Positions 9,379 through 18,306 of a stretch of DNA of 64,000 nt are shown in pieces. Origin of the DNA: an uncultured Candidatus Melainabacteria bacterium. Its GTDB lineage: Bacteria > Cyanobacteriota > Vampirovibrionia > Gastranaerophilales > Gastranaerophilaceae. Within the stretch, counting starts at the first letter, position 1, and every line of letters starts with the position of its first letter. The stretch is from assembly GCA_934692625.1 (NCBI GenBank), contig CAKUUC010000001.1, positions 186,001 to 250,000 on the forward strand, in the 5' to 3' direction. Made by a program: the position numbers and the translations under genes. The notes beneath the pieces were generated by a model that saw only the letters and a list, made by a program, of their open reading frames with translations, made no database searches and was not told where the DNA came from.

Positions 9379-9393
9379 ATATTAAGGAGAAGT

Positions 9394-10851
9394 ATGGAAT
9401 ATATTGAAAATAGAGAGTTGGAAGAAAAAGAAGTAAAAGGTATTTTTACGGATATGCTGAAATATGCACCGTCAAAATTGTGTGGAATGTTTGGGAATAT
9501 GATTACCGTACCTATTTATACGGCATTGTTTTCTCAAGAGCAGTACGGTTTATATACAATTTCGATTGCTCTTTTATCTTTCCTTTGTATTCTATTTTCT
9601 GATTGGGTTGGACTATCAGGGCTAAGATTTTTCAGACATCATCAGCTTCTTGATGATTTACCAAAATATGTAACAACTTTAGTTACTATTTTGACGATAA
9701 ATATTTTATTGATGTTTGGACTAGGGTTTATTTTTAAAGATAACCTTTACGCACAATTCCATGTTCCGTTCAAGTATTTCTTGATGGTATTATTCTTAAT
9801 AATTCCGGTTGCAGTAAGAGCATTGTTATCTCAAATTTTACGTGCTCAATTAAAATCTATTTCATACTCAATCACAACGATTTTGAACCAATTTGCTACG
9901 ATTTTATTGGCAATTTATTTAGCGAAAACATTCCATCTTGGTGCAGCATCAATCTTGTTAAGTATGGGAATTTCAATAACATTGATAGATATTTTGTTAT
10001 TGTATCAAAGTGAAATTTTAAAAGTTTTCAAACCTCAAAAGATTGAATGGAGTTCAATTTTACCTATTATCAAATACGGTATTCCAATTGCTGCAACTTC
10101 GTTAAGCGCTTGGATTATTACACAAAGTAATAAATTTATTATGAACAGTATCAGTGGCTTTTCAAAAGCCGCATTGGTTGGTGCTGGTTATGGCTTGACG
10201 ATGTCAATTTTATTGACTCTTTTTGCTATGATTACTGTTGCTGCAATTCCACGTATTATCAATATGTATGAAGCAAAAATTGACGTAAGACCGATTATTT
10301 CAAGATTTTTAGGTTATTACTTACTTGTTTCATTGCCTGTTATTGCGGTAATTTCATACTATAATGTAGATTACACTCATTTGTTTATTTCTAATCCAAA
10401 AATGTATGAAGCAAGTATTTTGGTTCCTTATTTTTCATTGGGTGTATTCTTTTTGTCTTTGACTGATTACACGACATTACAGTATCATTTGGCAAATAAA
10501 ACTCACATTGGATTTATAATTAAATTAATTTCAGGCATTGTTGGTGTTGTATTGAATATTGTTTTAATTCCGAAGATGGGCTTGGTAGGTGTAGGTTTAG
10601 CAACTTTGGCAGCAAATTTCTTGTTCTGGTTGTTAAGTGTAGTAATTGTTGTACCAAATTTGAATATCAAACTTCCTAGACGAATGATTTTAAGACTGTT
10701 TATCACTTTTGTTCCTATGATTCTTTTGGCATATTTGTTAAAAACTTATGTTGGAATTATTCCAGGAACAGTTCAAATGTTGATATTGTTAATAATGTTC
10801 TATGGATTTTATTATTTAGCCGTTAGAAAATGGATAAATTTTGCTGAATAA
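9394..10851 (+). CDS. Polysaccharide flippase (Wzx/MATE-like, MVF superfamily)
   Basis: The 485-residue protein is an integral membrane protein with about 12-14 hydrophobic segments spread evenly, and starts with SKLCGMFGNMITVPIYTALF, typical of oligosaccharide flippases that move lipid-linked sugar units across the cytoplasmic membrane. An AGGAG site precedes the ATG at 9394. No glycosyltransferase cluster surrounds it, so its substrate (capsule, O-antigen-like or cell-wall glycan) is unknown. It ends 180 bp before the adhesin gene, in the same direction. Confidence 0.85.
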   Translation: MEYIENRELEEKEVKGIFTDMLKYAPSKLCGMFGNMITVPIYTALFSQEQYGLYTISIALLSFLCILFSDWVGLSGLRFFRHHQLLDDLPKYVTTLVTILTINILLMFGLGFIFKDNLYAQFHVPFKYFLMVLFLIIPVAVRALLSQILRAQLKSISYSITTILNQFATILLAIYLAKTFHLGAASILLSMGISITLIDILLLYQSEILKVFKPQKIEWSSILPIIKYGIPIAATSLSAWIITQSNKFIMNSISGFSKAALVGAGYGLTMSILLTLFAMITVAAIPRIINMYEAKIDVRPIISRFLGYYLLVSLPVIAVISYYNVDYTHLFISNPKMYEASILVPYFSLGVFFLSLTDYTTLQYHLANKTHIGFIIKLISGIVGVVLNIVLIPKMGLVGVGLATLAANFLFWLLSVVIVVPNLNIKLPRRMILRLFITFVPMILLAYLLKTYVGIIPGTVQMLILLIMFYGFYYLAVRKWINFAE

Positions 10852-10875
10852 CAAAACTTAACATTTTGCTAAAAA

Positions 10876-10975
10876 CTAGCAAGAAAAAATATTTACGGGT
10901 ATTTAAACAAACAATAAAAAGAACATGTCTTAAAAAAAAGTAATAATACATTACTTTTTGACATGCTCTTGCTAG
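10876..10975 (+). repeat. Nested inverted repeats upstream of the first adhesin gene
   Basis: An inner imperfect hairpin pairs 10919-10943 with 10951-10970 (arms AAGAACATGTC / GACATGCTCTT, then AAAAAGTAA / TTACTTTTT), with a 5-base bulge. An outer pair CTAGCAAGA (10876-10884) and TCTTGCTAG (10967-10975) encloses it. A consensus -35-like TTGACA (10958-10963) lies inside the right arm, but I found no well-spaced -10. It could be an operator, an mRNA structure or a small mobile relic. Confidence 0.5.
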
Positions 10976-11031
10976 AATAAATTTGTTGATTAGATGTGTA
11001 TTTTTTATTTCATGACATGAAAGGATTTTCT

Positions 11032-14000
11032 ATGAATACCCGTAATAAAAGACCTAAAAGAATTGTAGCGGCAGTGCTTACATCGTTATTTTTAACTCAA
11101 CAAAGCATGTTGCTATCTGTCATTGCAAGTGAAATTAGCGGGATTAACGGAAATAACGGAGTTTACAACATTAACCCTACAGCAATGATTCCGAAAACAG
11201 ATATTGGCTACCGAAAATATAAAGATTTTGTACTTGATAAAGATGATGTTGCTAATTTGATTTTTAAATATGGTAATAATGATATTAATACTTTTTTGAA
11301 CTTAGTTGATAACCAAATCAATATCAACGGTTTAGTTAATACGATGAGAGATGGCAATTTCTACAATGGAAAAGCAGTTTTTGTATCTCCTAAAGGTATG
11401 GTTGTAGGTTCTTCAGGTGTACTTAACGTTGGTTCATTGAGCGTATATACACCGGCTCAAGCAACTTACGAAAAATATCGTTCTAACCCGACTGCTGATT
11501 ATACCGGATTAGCAAATTCAAACAATGGTCAACCAATTACAATCAACGGTAAAGTCTTAGCGGCGAATGATGTTGAGTTAAAAGGTGGTAAGGTTACTAT
11601 TGCAAAAAATGCGGGAATTATTTCGGGTGTAAATGAATCAGCATTAAATAATTTATCAAAAGCACAAGCGCAAAACTTGTTTGACACTTTAGTTAATACA
11701 AATAATATCAAATATTTCAGCAATAACGGTAATATTACTATCGAAACACGACAAACAGATACGAATGCTGGTGTTGATATTCAAGGTACAATGAGAAACC
11801 TAGGAAATGGTGATATAACTATTAACAACAACGGTTCAGAAGGTATCAAAATTGCCGGTAATGTTGTAAACGCAAATGGTAACACTACAATCAACAATTA
11901 TTGGAATGATTTAGATATTTCAGGAACTGTTAAAAACGCTGGAGGAAAGATAAATATTACTAATGCTCCGGCTGAAAACGGTACTCGTTACAACGTAGAT
12001 GGTAATATTTACGATTACACAATTTCGAAAGCAACTGAACTTAATATTTCCGGTAATGTTTTGAATGATGGAGAAACAAACCTTTCAAACAGTGGTAATG
12101 AAGGCTTAAACATCACAAGTTCAGGACGTGTTAATGCTACCGATAATGTAAATATTACAAATACAGGTTCTAAAGGTCTTAATATTAAAGGGCTTGTACA
12201 TGCTGATAGAAATGTCGCTATAGCAAACAAAAACAGTAATATTGTAATCGGTGATAGAACTTCTAATGATAATTACGTTTCTGCAGAAAAAAATATTGAT
12301 ATTACAAATACCAACGGAAATATCTTGAATTACGGTGTAGAAAAAACATTATTGAATGCTGGTGGAAATTTAACAATGGACGTTGAAAACGGCACAATTG
12401 GTGAACCTGTTCAGCAAAATGCATGCGTTGGGTCAGGTTGCACAGGTATCGGTCCAAAATCTGACGGTAGCAGAGATTTTACAAAATCAATCAATGCTAA
12501 TGTTGATGGTACTGTTACTGCGACAACAACTGATACAATTAAGAGTCCGGTTTCAAGAAAGAAAGATTTAGTCATCAATTATGCTTCTATCGGTAACGAT
12601 ATGAATATTGATAAAATCAAGGCAGATGGCAGAGTTATTTTGACTGTTGATGACGATTTTGGCTATACAAATAACGGTTCTCGTTACGACATGCTAAATT
12701 CAGCAATTGACAATACTGTTGCAAATGTTGAAGGTTGGGGAATGTCTTTGATATCTAACGGCAACATTGGTAGCAAAGATAATAAATTGACATTCAACCA
12801 AACAGACGGCATTAATTATTCAATTGATGCGCTTGCAAACGATAGTATTTTTATTAAAGCATTAGATGATAAGAAAAATTTAGTAAATAAAGTTTGTACT
12901 ATTATTGCACGCGAAGGCGATTTAGATGCTGAATTCGGCGGAAATACTATAATTAACAATGTTACTTCTGAAGGTAATATGAGAATTATTACAAGAGGCA
13001 CAAATTTAACAATCAAAAATTTAGGTCATATTGTTGATAATTCTGTTACTCCAAAAGATTACTTTGGACCTCGTGATTACGGTCAAAAAGATGGTGGCTA
13101 TACCGGTTTTGACCATAGGGATGAAGCGTTACCAAATAATGTTGTCTTAAAAGCATTAGATATTAACAAGGCTCTTCGTCCTAATGGAACCTATATAGAT
13201 AATGGTCACTATGCTTATGCAGATTCTACAGTGAGAGTGGACAATGCTGTTATTGATAACGGAACTGTTGATATTACGGCTGATAATATTTATGCAAACG
13301 GTATAGCAGTAAAATTTGGTAAGGACGGTTATTCTAAAACTCCGGATTCTTCAACAAATAAAATGATAGGAACAACTGAAATCCCTACAGGTCACGCCGT
13401 TAGACCGGATGATGTTGAAGGCATTGGTCGTGATGAACACGAAAGAAATTATTATTATCATCAAGGTGATGGTGACGGTGTGTTTAACGGTCAAGAATCT
13501 AATGTTGATGATAATGACGATATAGTAGATGCAACACCGTTAGAAATGGAAGATAAACCTGAACCATCATTTGGTGATACTGATAACGATATTGATACTG
13601 ATATCGACACAGATATTGATATAGATATAGACAACGACATAGATACAGATACTGATATCGATACAGACTTAGATATTGATACAGATTTGGATACAGATAT
13701 TGATGTTGATAATGATTTAGACACTGATACAGATGACGATATTCCGGACAAAGATAAAAACCAACCAACTTTTGGTGATACCGATACTGATACAGATATC
13801 GATACTGACACTGATATTGACGTGGATAATGATATTGATACGGACACAGATACCGATGCTGATAACGACATTGATACAGATTTAGACTCAGATACTGACG
13901 TAGATATTGATACGGATACTGATACTGATGATGACACTCCTGATCACAAGCCTGATGAACCTAATTTCGGAGATACAGACACAGATACAGACGTTGATAC

Positions 14001-15066
14001 AGATACTGATATCGATGTTGATAATGACAACGACTTGGATAACGATACAGATATAGATACTGATACAGATTTGGATACGGATATCGATACTGACCTAGAC
14101 TCAGACACTGATATTGACTTGGATTCTGATACAGACACAGATATTGATACTGATGACGATATTCCAGAACCAAACCCTGGTGATACAGACACTGACACGG
14201 ATGATGATAAACCGGATGATAAAGAACCTTCATTTGGTGATACTGATACAGATACGGATATCGATACCGACACTGATATTGATGCAGATAATGATATTGA
14301 TATGGACACAGATACCGATGCTGACTCAGATTTGGATAATGACTTAGATGCTGACACCGATATCGACTTAGATTCTGATATTGATACAGATACTGACGAT
14401 GATATCCCAGAACCAAACCCTGGTGACACTGATACCGACGACGATAAACCAGAACCTAACCCAGGGGATACTGATTCAGATGATGACGATGATATTCCTG
14501 AACCAAATCCTGGCGATACAGATACCGATGACGATAAACCAGAACCTAACCCAGGGGATACTGATTCAGATGATGACGACGATATTCCTGAGCCAAATCC
14601 TGGTGATACGGATATAGACACAGATACCGACGTTGATACTGATGCTGATAATGATATTGACACTGACGATGACAACGGTAGAGCGGACGGAAGTGTAACT
14701 TATATTCAAAGAAAAATAGATTCTCAAGGTTTGTCCGCTATTGATAAACGTCAGTATATGAGATATTCTGTTTCTGAGAATATCAACCCTATTTCATTAG
14801 AAACTGGCAATGGTGTTGAACAACTGATAGATATTTCTAGAGGCGGAATTTCTATTAAACATGGTAAAGACATCAAAGTTGGAGATGTTGTACCGGTTCA
14901 CATAGGATACGGAAATCTTGATATCAATGCTGATGTTGAAATCGTTTCAACCACAGGTAGCAGGGCTGGGGCTAAGTTTGTAAACTTGGATTCTGCAACA
15001 GCAAATCAAATTCTATTCTTGAATATGATATTGGATGATGTTAATAAATTTTCAAACGTATTTTAG
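11032..15066 (+). CDS. Exported adhesin-like protein: TPS/FHA domain, Asp-Thr repeats, C-terminal PilZ domain (copy 1)
   Basis: The 1344-residue product begins with a basic n-region and a hydrophobic stretch ending near LSVIAS, a plausible signal peptide. Residues about 65-150 match the haemagglutination/two-partner-secretion domain (INGLVNTMRDGNFYNGKAVF, then KGMVVGSSGVLNVGSLSVYT). A long body of Asn/Gly-rich repeats suggests a beta-helix. Residues about 844-1214 are an acidic repeat in which nearly every second residue is Asp, grouped in modules that start FGDTD or PNPGDTD. The C-terminus is a PilZ domain with RQYMR (1240-1244) and DISRGG (1267-1272). ATG at 11032 is chosen for GAAAGGA 6 bases upstream. 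No TpsB transporter gene is in the window. Surface location is inferred; the role of PilZ here is unknown. Confidence 0.85.
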   Translation: MNTRNKRPKRIVAAVLTSLFLTQQSMLLSVIASEISGINGNNGVYNINPTAMIPKTDIGYRKYKDFVLDKDDVANLIFKYGNNDINTFLNLVDNQININGLVNTMRDGNFYNGKAVFVSPKGMVVGSSGVLNVGSLSVYTPAQATYEKYRSNPTADYTGLANSNNGQPITINGKVLAANDVELKGGKVTIAKNAGIISGVNESALNNLSKAQAQNLFDTLVNTNNIKYFSNNGNITIETRQTDTNAGVDIQGTMRNLGNGDITINNNGSEGIKIAGNVVNANGNTTINNYWNDLDISGTVKNAGGKINITNAPAENGTRYNVDGNIYDYTISKATELNISGNVLNDGETNLSNSGNEGLNITSSGRVNATDNVNITNTGSKGLNIKGLVHADRNVAIANKNSNIVIGDRTSNDNYVSAEKNIDITNTNGNILNYGVEKTLLNAGGNLTMDVENGTIGEPVQQNACVGSGCTGIGPKSDGSRDFTKSINANVDGTVTATTTDTIKSPVSRKKDLVINYASIGNDMNIDKIKADGRVILTVDDDFGYTNNGSRYDMLNSAIDNTVANVEGWGMSLISNGNIGSKDNKLTFNQTDGINYSIDALANDSIFIKALDDKKNLVNKVCTIIAREGDLDAEFGGNTIINNVTSEGNMRIITRGTNLTIKNLGHIVDNSVTPKDYFGPRDYGQKDGGYTGFDHRDEALPNNVVLKALDINKALRPNGTYIDNGHYAYADSTVRVDNAVIDNGTVDITADNIYANGIAVKFGKDGYSKTPDSSTNKMIGTTEIPTGHAVRPDDVEGIGRDEHERNYYYHQGDGDGVFNGQESNVDDNDDIVDATPLEMEDKPEPSFGDTDNDIDTDIDTDIDIDIDNDIDTDTDIDTDLDIDTDLDTDIDVDNDLDTDTDDDIPDKDKNQPTFGDTDTDTDIDTDTDIDVDNDIDTDTDTDADNDIDTDLDSDTDVDIDTDTDTDDDTPDHKPDEPNFGDTDTDTDVDTDTDIDVDNDNDLDNDTDIDTDTDLDTDIDTDLDSDTDIDLDSDTDTDIDTDDDIPEPNPGDTDTDTDDDKPDDKEPSFGDTDTDTDIDTDTDIDADNDIDMDTDTDADSDLDNDLDADTDIDLDSDIDTDTDDDIPEPNPGDTDTDDDKPEPNPGDTDSDDDDDIPEPNPGDTDTDDDKPEPNPGDTDSDDDDDIPEPNPGDTDIDTDTDVDTDADNDIDTDDDNGRADGSVTYIQRKIDSQGLSAIDKRQYMRYSVSENINPISLETGNGVEQLIDISRGGISIKHGKDIKVGDVVPVHIGYGNLDINADVEIVSTTGSRAGAKFVNLDSATANQILFLNMILDDVNKFSNVF
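13561..14673 (+). repeat. Aspartate-rich dipeptide repeat region of adhesin copy 1
   Basis: The DNA alternates GAT/GAC codons with mainly Thr, Ile, Val, Leu, Asn or Ser codons for about 370 codons. Synonymous codons (GAT/GAC, ACA/ACT/ACG) are well mixed, so the protein pattern is stricter than the DNA pattern. Longer modules begin with FGDTD (four copies) and shorter ones with PNPGDTD. Functionally it resembles SD-type stalks or calcium-binding linkers of surface proteins, by analogy only. Confidence 0.9.
14401..14614 (+). repeat. 90-bp tandem repeat inside the Asp-rich region
   Basis: The block at 14441-14489 recurs identically at 14531-14579, an offset of exactly 90 bp, and flanking sequence from 14401 and 14491 to 14581 continues the match with a few differences. 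It encodes alternating PEPNPGDTD modules. This is the most recent-looking duplication in the gene. Confidence 0.85.
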
Positions 15067-15093
15067 AAAACAAATTTGAAAATAAATATAAAA

Positions 15094-15126
15094 AACACCA
15101 ACCTTTCTTGGTTGGTGTTTTTTTAT
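15094..15126 (+). terminator. Rho-independent terminator after adhesin copy 1
   Basis: A perfect 10-bp stem AACACCAACC / GGTTGGTGTT (15094-15103, 15110-15119) with loop TTTCTT is followed by a run of T. Confidence 0.92.
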
Positions 15127-15248
15127 CTTAAAATTTACGATTATTATCAATATTGTAAAAAATTTATCGTATGACAGAAAGCAAATAGTTTATAGAATTA
15201 TAAAATCATTCGATTTGTAATGTACATTAATTTCTTTTTCTTTTGATA

Positions 15249-15254
15249 TATAAT
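15249..15254 (+). promoter_or_regulatory. Candidate -10 box for the ilvD operon
   Basis: A perfect TATAAT lies 24 bases before the ilvD start codon, followed by the ribosome site GAAGGG. No good -35 is visible, so the match could be chance in this AT-rich DNA. Confidence 0.4.
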
Positions 15255-15278
15255 TAAAAAGAAGGGATTGGTGTATTT

Positions 15279-16934
15279 ATGCGTAGTGACAATATAAAAA
15301 AAGGTTTAGCAAGAACGCCTCACAGAGGTTTGCTCATGGCAACAGGGGTCAGCAAAAAGAATATTAACGCTCCATTTATCGGGATTGCAAGTTCTTTTTC
15401 AGATTTAGTTCCTGGGCATATCGGCATGCGTGATTTGGAACGGCAAATCGAAAAGGGAATTCATTCTGGAGGTGGACAAGCGTTCATTTTCGGAGTTCCT
15501 GCAATTTGTGATGGAATTGCAATGGGACATAGCGGAATGCGATATTCTTTGCCTTCTCGTGACTTGATTGCTGATTGTGTGGAAGCAGTAGCTGAAGGAC
15601 ATCAATTAGATGGTTTGGTTTTACTTTCAAATTGCGACAAGATTACACCAGGAATGTTGATTGCCGCTTTAAGACTAAACATTCCTGCAATAATTGTTAC
15701 CGCAGGTCCTATGCTTGATGGCGAATGTCAAGGTCATCATAAATTAACAATGGTAACAGGCTCATTTGAGGCTGTAGGTCAATACCGTAAGGGTGATATT
15801 ACAGAAGAAGAATTACTAGCGTTAGAAGAAGCATCATGCCCGTCAGCTGGTTCATGTCAAGGTATGTACACTGCAAACACAATGGCATGTTTAACTGAAC
15901 TTATTGGTATGAGCTTGCCTTATTGTGCTTCATCTTCAGCCGTTTCTTCTCAAAAAAGACGTATTGCATTTGACTCCGGTATGAGAATAGTTGAACTCGT
16001 TAAAGAAGATATTACTCCATCACAAATTATTACAAAAGACAGTTTAAGAAACATGATTACTGCGGATTTAGCATTAGGCGGTTCGACAAATACATTTTTA
16101 CATACTCTTGCAATTGCAAATGCCGGTGGAATCGACATAACTTTGAATGATTTTGATGAAATTAGTAAATATGTTCATCAAATTGTAAAAATAAATCCAT
16201 CATCAACAATGACTATGGCAGATTTTCACTATGCCGGCGGAGTTCCTGCGGTTGCAAAATCTTTAGCCTCTGCGAATTTGTTAGCAGATACTCCTACTCT
16301 GTCTGGAAAATCCGTATTAGAAATAGCAGAGAATGCTCAAATCGATACGTCTATTATTCCTTATTATAAGGATTCAAAATACACCAAGGCGGGTTTGAGT
16401 GTTTTGTATGGCAATTTGGCACAAGGCGGTTGTGTTATAAAAACGTCTGGTGTTGATTCCGATTGCTATGAGTTTTCTGGAGTTGCAAGAACTTTTGATA
16501 GCGAAGAAGATGCTATGTCAGCGTTAGAAAATGATTTGATAAAAGAAGGTGACGTTATCGTTATTCGTTACGAAGGTCCAAAAGGTGGTCCAGGAATGCG
16601 TGAAATGCTTGCTCCTACATCTCTTTTGGTAGGCAAAGGTTTAGGTAAAAAATGTGCGTTAATAACAGATGGCAGATTCTCCGGAGCAACTCGTGGCATT
16701 TGTATCGGTCACGTTGTGCCGGAAGCCGCAAATGGCGGAGTTATTGCACTTGTTAAAGACGGTGACAAAATAGATATAAATATTAATAAACAAACATTAA
16801 ATCTTTTAGTTTCTGATGATGAGTTGGAAAAAAGAAGAGCAGAATTAAAACCGTTTGAACTTAAATGTAAATCGGGGTACTTGGCAAAATACGCCAAAAA
16901 TGTTCAAGATGCCTCACATGGAGCGATTGTATGA
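15279..16934 (+). CDS. ilvD: Dihydroxy-acid dehydratase
   Basis: IlvD dehydrates 2,3-dihydroxy acids to 2-keto acids in isoleucine and valine synthesis (and supplies pantothenate and leucine precursors), using an iron-sulfur cluster. The 551-residue protein has the family length and the cluster-binding cysteines in SNCDKITPGM (Cys119) and CPSAGSCQGMYTANTM (Cys187, Cys193), plus the C-terminal DGRFSGATRG motif. The start is preceded by GAAGGGATTGG. It overlaps uppS by 4 bp (ATGA type), so the three genes ilvD-uppS-rdgB are probably cotranscribed. No other branched-chain biosynthesis genes are in the window. Confidence 0.95.
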   Translation: MRSDNIKKGLARTPHRGLLMATGVSKKNINAPFIGIASSFSDLVPGHIGMRDLERQIEKGIHSGGGQAFIFGVPAICDGIAMGHSGMRYSLPSRDLIADCVEAVAEGHQLDGLVLLSNCDKITPGMLIAALRLNIPAIIVTAGPMLDGECQGHHKLTMVTGSFEAVGQYRKGDITEEELLALEEASCPSAGSCQGMYTANTMACLTELIGMSLPYCASSSAVSSQKRRIAFDSGMRIVELVKEDITPSQIITKDSLRNMITADLALGGSTNTFLHTLAIANAGGIDITLNDFDEISKYVHQIVKINPSSTMTMADFHYAGGVPAVAKSLASANLLADTPTLSGKSVLEIAENAQIDTSIIPYYKDSKYTKAGLSVLYGNLAQGGCVIKTSGVDSDCYEFSGVARTFDSEEDAMSALENDLIKEGDVIVIRYEGPKGGPGMREMLAPTSLLVGKGLGKKCALITDGRFSGATRGICIGHVVPEAANGGVIALVKDGDKIDININKQTLNLLVSDDELEKRRAELKPFELKCKSGYLAKYAKNVQDASHGAIV

Positions 16935-17647
16935 CAGATTTAAAGATTAAAAATATAGTAGAAGAAACAAACTTGCGCCATATTGCAATAATTATGGATG
17001 GTAACAGACGTTGGGCAAAGGAGAAAAATTTACCATCAGCATTTGGGCATAAAAAAGGTGTTGAAGCTTTAAAAACTACTTTGCGTGCGTGTAATGACTT
17101 TGGAATTAAATATTTGACGGTTTATGCATTTTCAACTGAAAATTGGAAACGTAAGCAAGAAGAAGTTGACTTTTTGATGGATTTGGTTGCCGTTACGCTT
17201 ACTAATGAACTTGCAGAAATGCACAAAGAAAATGTTCAAATTAGATTTATCGGTGATTTAACAAAATTGTCCGATAAACTTCAAAAAGTGCTTGCTAATG
17301 CTGTGAAAACGACCAAAGATAATACTGGTGTAATTTTGCAAATTGCGTTGAATTACGGTTCTCGTGATGAAATTACAAATGCAGTGAAACAAATTGTTCA
17401 TAACGGCGCTAAAGAGGAAGATATTACTCAAGATTTAATTTCTGAGTATTTATATACAAAAGGTGTTCCTGATCCGGATTTACTAATCAGAACGGGGGGA
17501 GAACAGAGAATATCTAACTATTTGTTATGGCAAATCGCATATTCAGAAATTCTTATTACTCCAAAATATTGGCCGGATTTTGATAAAAATTTATTGGCTG
17601 AATGTATAAATGAATTTAAGTTGAGGCAACGTAGATATGGAAAATAA
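16931..17647 (+). CDS. uppS: Isoprenyl transferase, undecaprenyl diphosphate synthase type
   Basis: UppS makes the C55 lipid carrier used for peptidoglycan and surface glycan assembly by cis condensation of isopentenyl diphosphate units. The 238-residue product has the HIAIIMDGNRRWAK motif with the catalytic Asp at residue 23, the STENWKR motif, and the C-terminal PDLLIRTGGEQRISNYLLWQ region. It overlaps ilvD by 4 bp and rdgB by 11 bp. It fits functionally with the MurE, PBP and flippase genes elsewhere in the window. Confidence 0.95.
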   Translation: MTDLKIKNIVEETNLRHIAIIMDGNRRWAKEKNLPSAFGHKKGVEALKTTLRACNDFGIKYLTVYAFSTENWKRKQEEVDFLMDLVAVTLTNELAEMHKENVQIRFIGDLTKLSDKLQKVLANAVKTTKDNTGVILQIALNYGSRDEITNAVKQIVHNGAKEEDITQDLISEYLYTKGVPDPDLLIRTGGEQRISNYLLWQIAYSEILITPKYWPDFDKNLLAECINEFKLRQRRYGK

Positions 17648-18221
17648 TATAAAAATTGTTTTTGCGACCGGTAATCCGCATAAAGTTCATGAAATTAACG
17701 AAATTTCTAAAGGTTCGGGGATAGAGTTTATTTTACCGCCAGTGGGTTTTGACCCTATAGAAAACGGTAAAGATTTTTTAGAAAATTCAGCAATAAAAGC
17801 AAAAGAGGCTGCAAGATTATCAAGTCAAATTTCATTGGCAGATGATTCCGGTTTGTGTGTAGATGTGTTAGATGGCGCTCCGGGGCTTTATTCAGCGAGG
17901 TATGCACCAACTCCACAAGAAAGAATAGATAAACTGTTGGGTAATCTTAATAATGTGACTAATAGAAAAGCAAAATTTGTTTGTGCTATGACATTGGTTG
18001 ATGGCGATGGTAATATATTAAATCAAGAGGTAGGAGAGTGTTATGGTAATATTGCCAAGACTCAATTCGGTACTAATGGATTTGGTTATGACCCGATTTT
18101 TGTACCAGATGGCTATGATATTACAATTGCTGAAATGTCAGAAGAAAAGAAAAATTCTATATCACATCGGAGTGTTGCTTTAAATAAAATGCTTGCTTAC
18201 ATAAAAAATCATCTTGGTTAA
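17637..18221 (+). CDS. rdgB: RdgB/HAM1 family non-canonical purine NTP pyrophosphatase
   Basis: This enzyme hydrolyses dITP, XTP and related nucleotides to monophosphates and so keeps deaminated purines out of DNA and RNA. The 194-residue protein has the nucleotide-binding ATGNPHKVHEI near the N-terminus, the metal-binding ADDSGLCVDVLDGAPGLYSA segment and the conserved FGYDPIF and SHRSVAL motifs. It starts 11 bp inside uppS, implying translational coupling. Confidence 0.94.
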   Translation: MENNIKIVFATGNPHKVHEINEISKGSGIEFILPPVGFDPIENGKDFLENSAIKAKEAARLSSQISLADDSGLCVDVLDGAPGLYSARYAPTPQERIDKLLGNLNNVTNRKAKFVCAMTLVDGDGNILNQEVGECYGNIAKTQFGTNGFGYDPIFVPDGYDITIAEMSEEKKNSISHRSVALNKMLAYIKNHLG

Positions 18222-18222
18222 T

Positions 18223-18252
18223 TTGACACAAAAAGTACATTTATATTAAACT
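18223..18252 (+). promoter_or_regulatory. Candidate promoter for the RND efflux operon
   Basis: A perfect TTGACA (18223-18228) is followed after 18 bp by TAAACT (18247-18252, 4 of 6), about 55 bases before the adaptor gene. The -10 is weak, so confidence is limited. Confidence 0.35.
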
Positions 18253-18306
18253 TAATATACACGTTGATTAGGATTTACCTCTAAATTTTTGATAGGGAGA
18301 TATATA

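Noticed and set aside
13491..14675. Long minus-strand Ser/Val open frames (148 and 243 residues) across adhesin copy 1
   Set aside because: They are the complement of the alternating Asp codon repeat, which cannot contain stop codons in that frame. The plus-strand protein has a signal peptide and known domains, and the antisense frames have no ribosome site.
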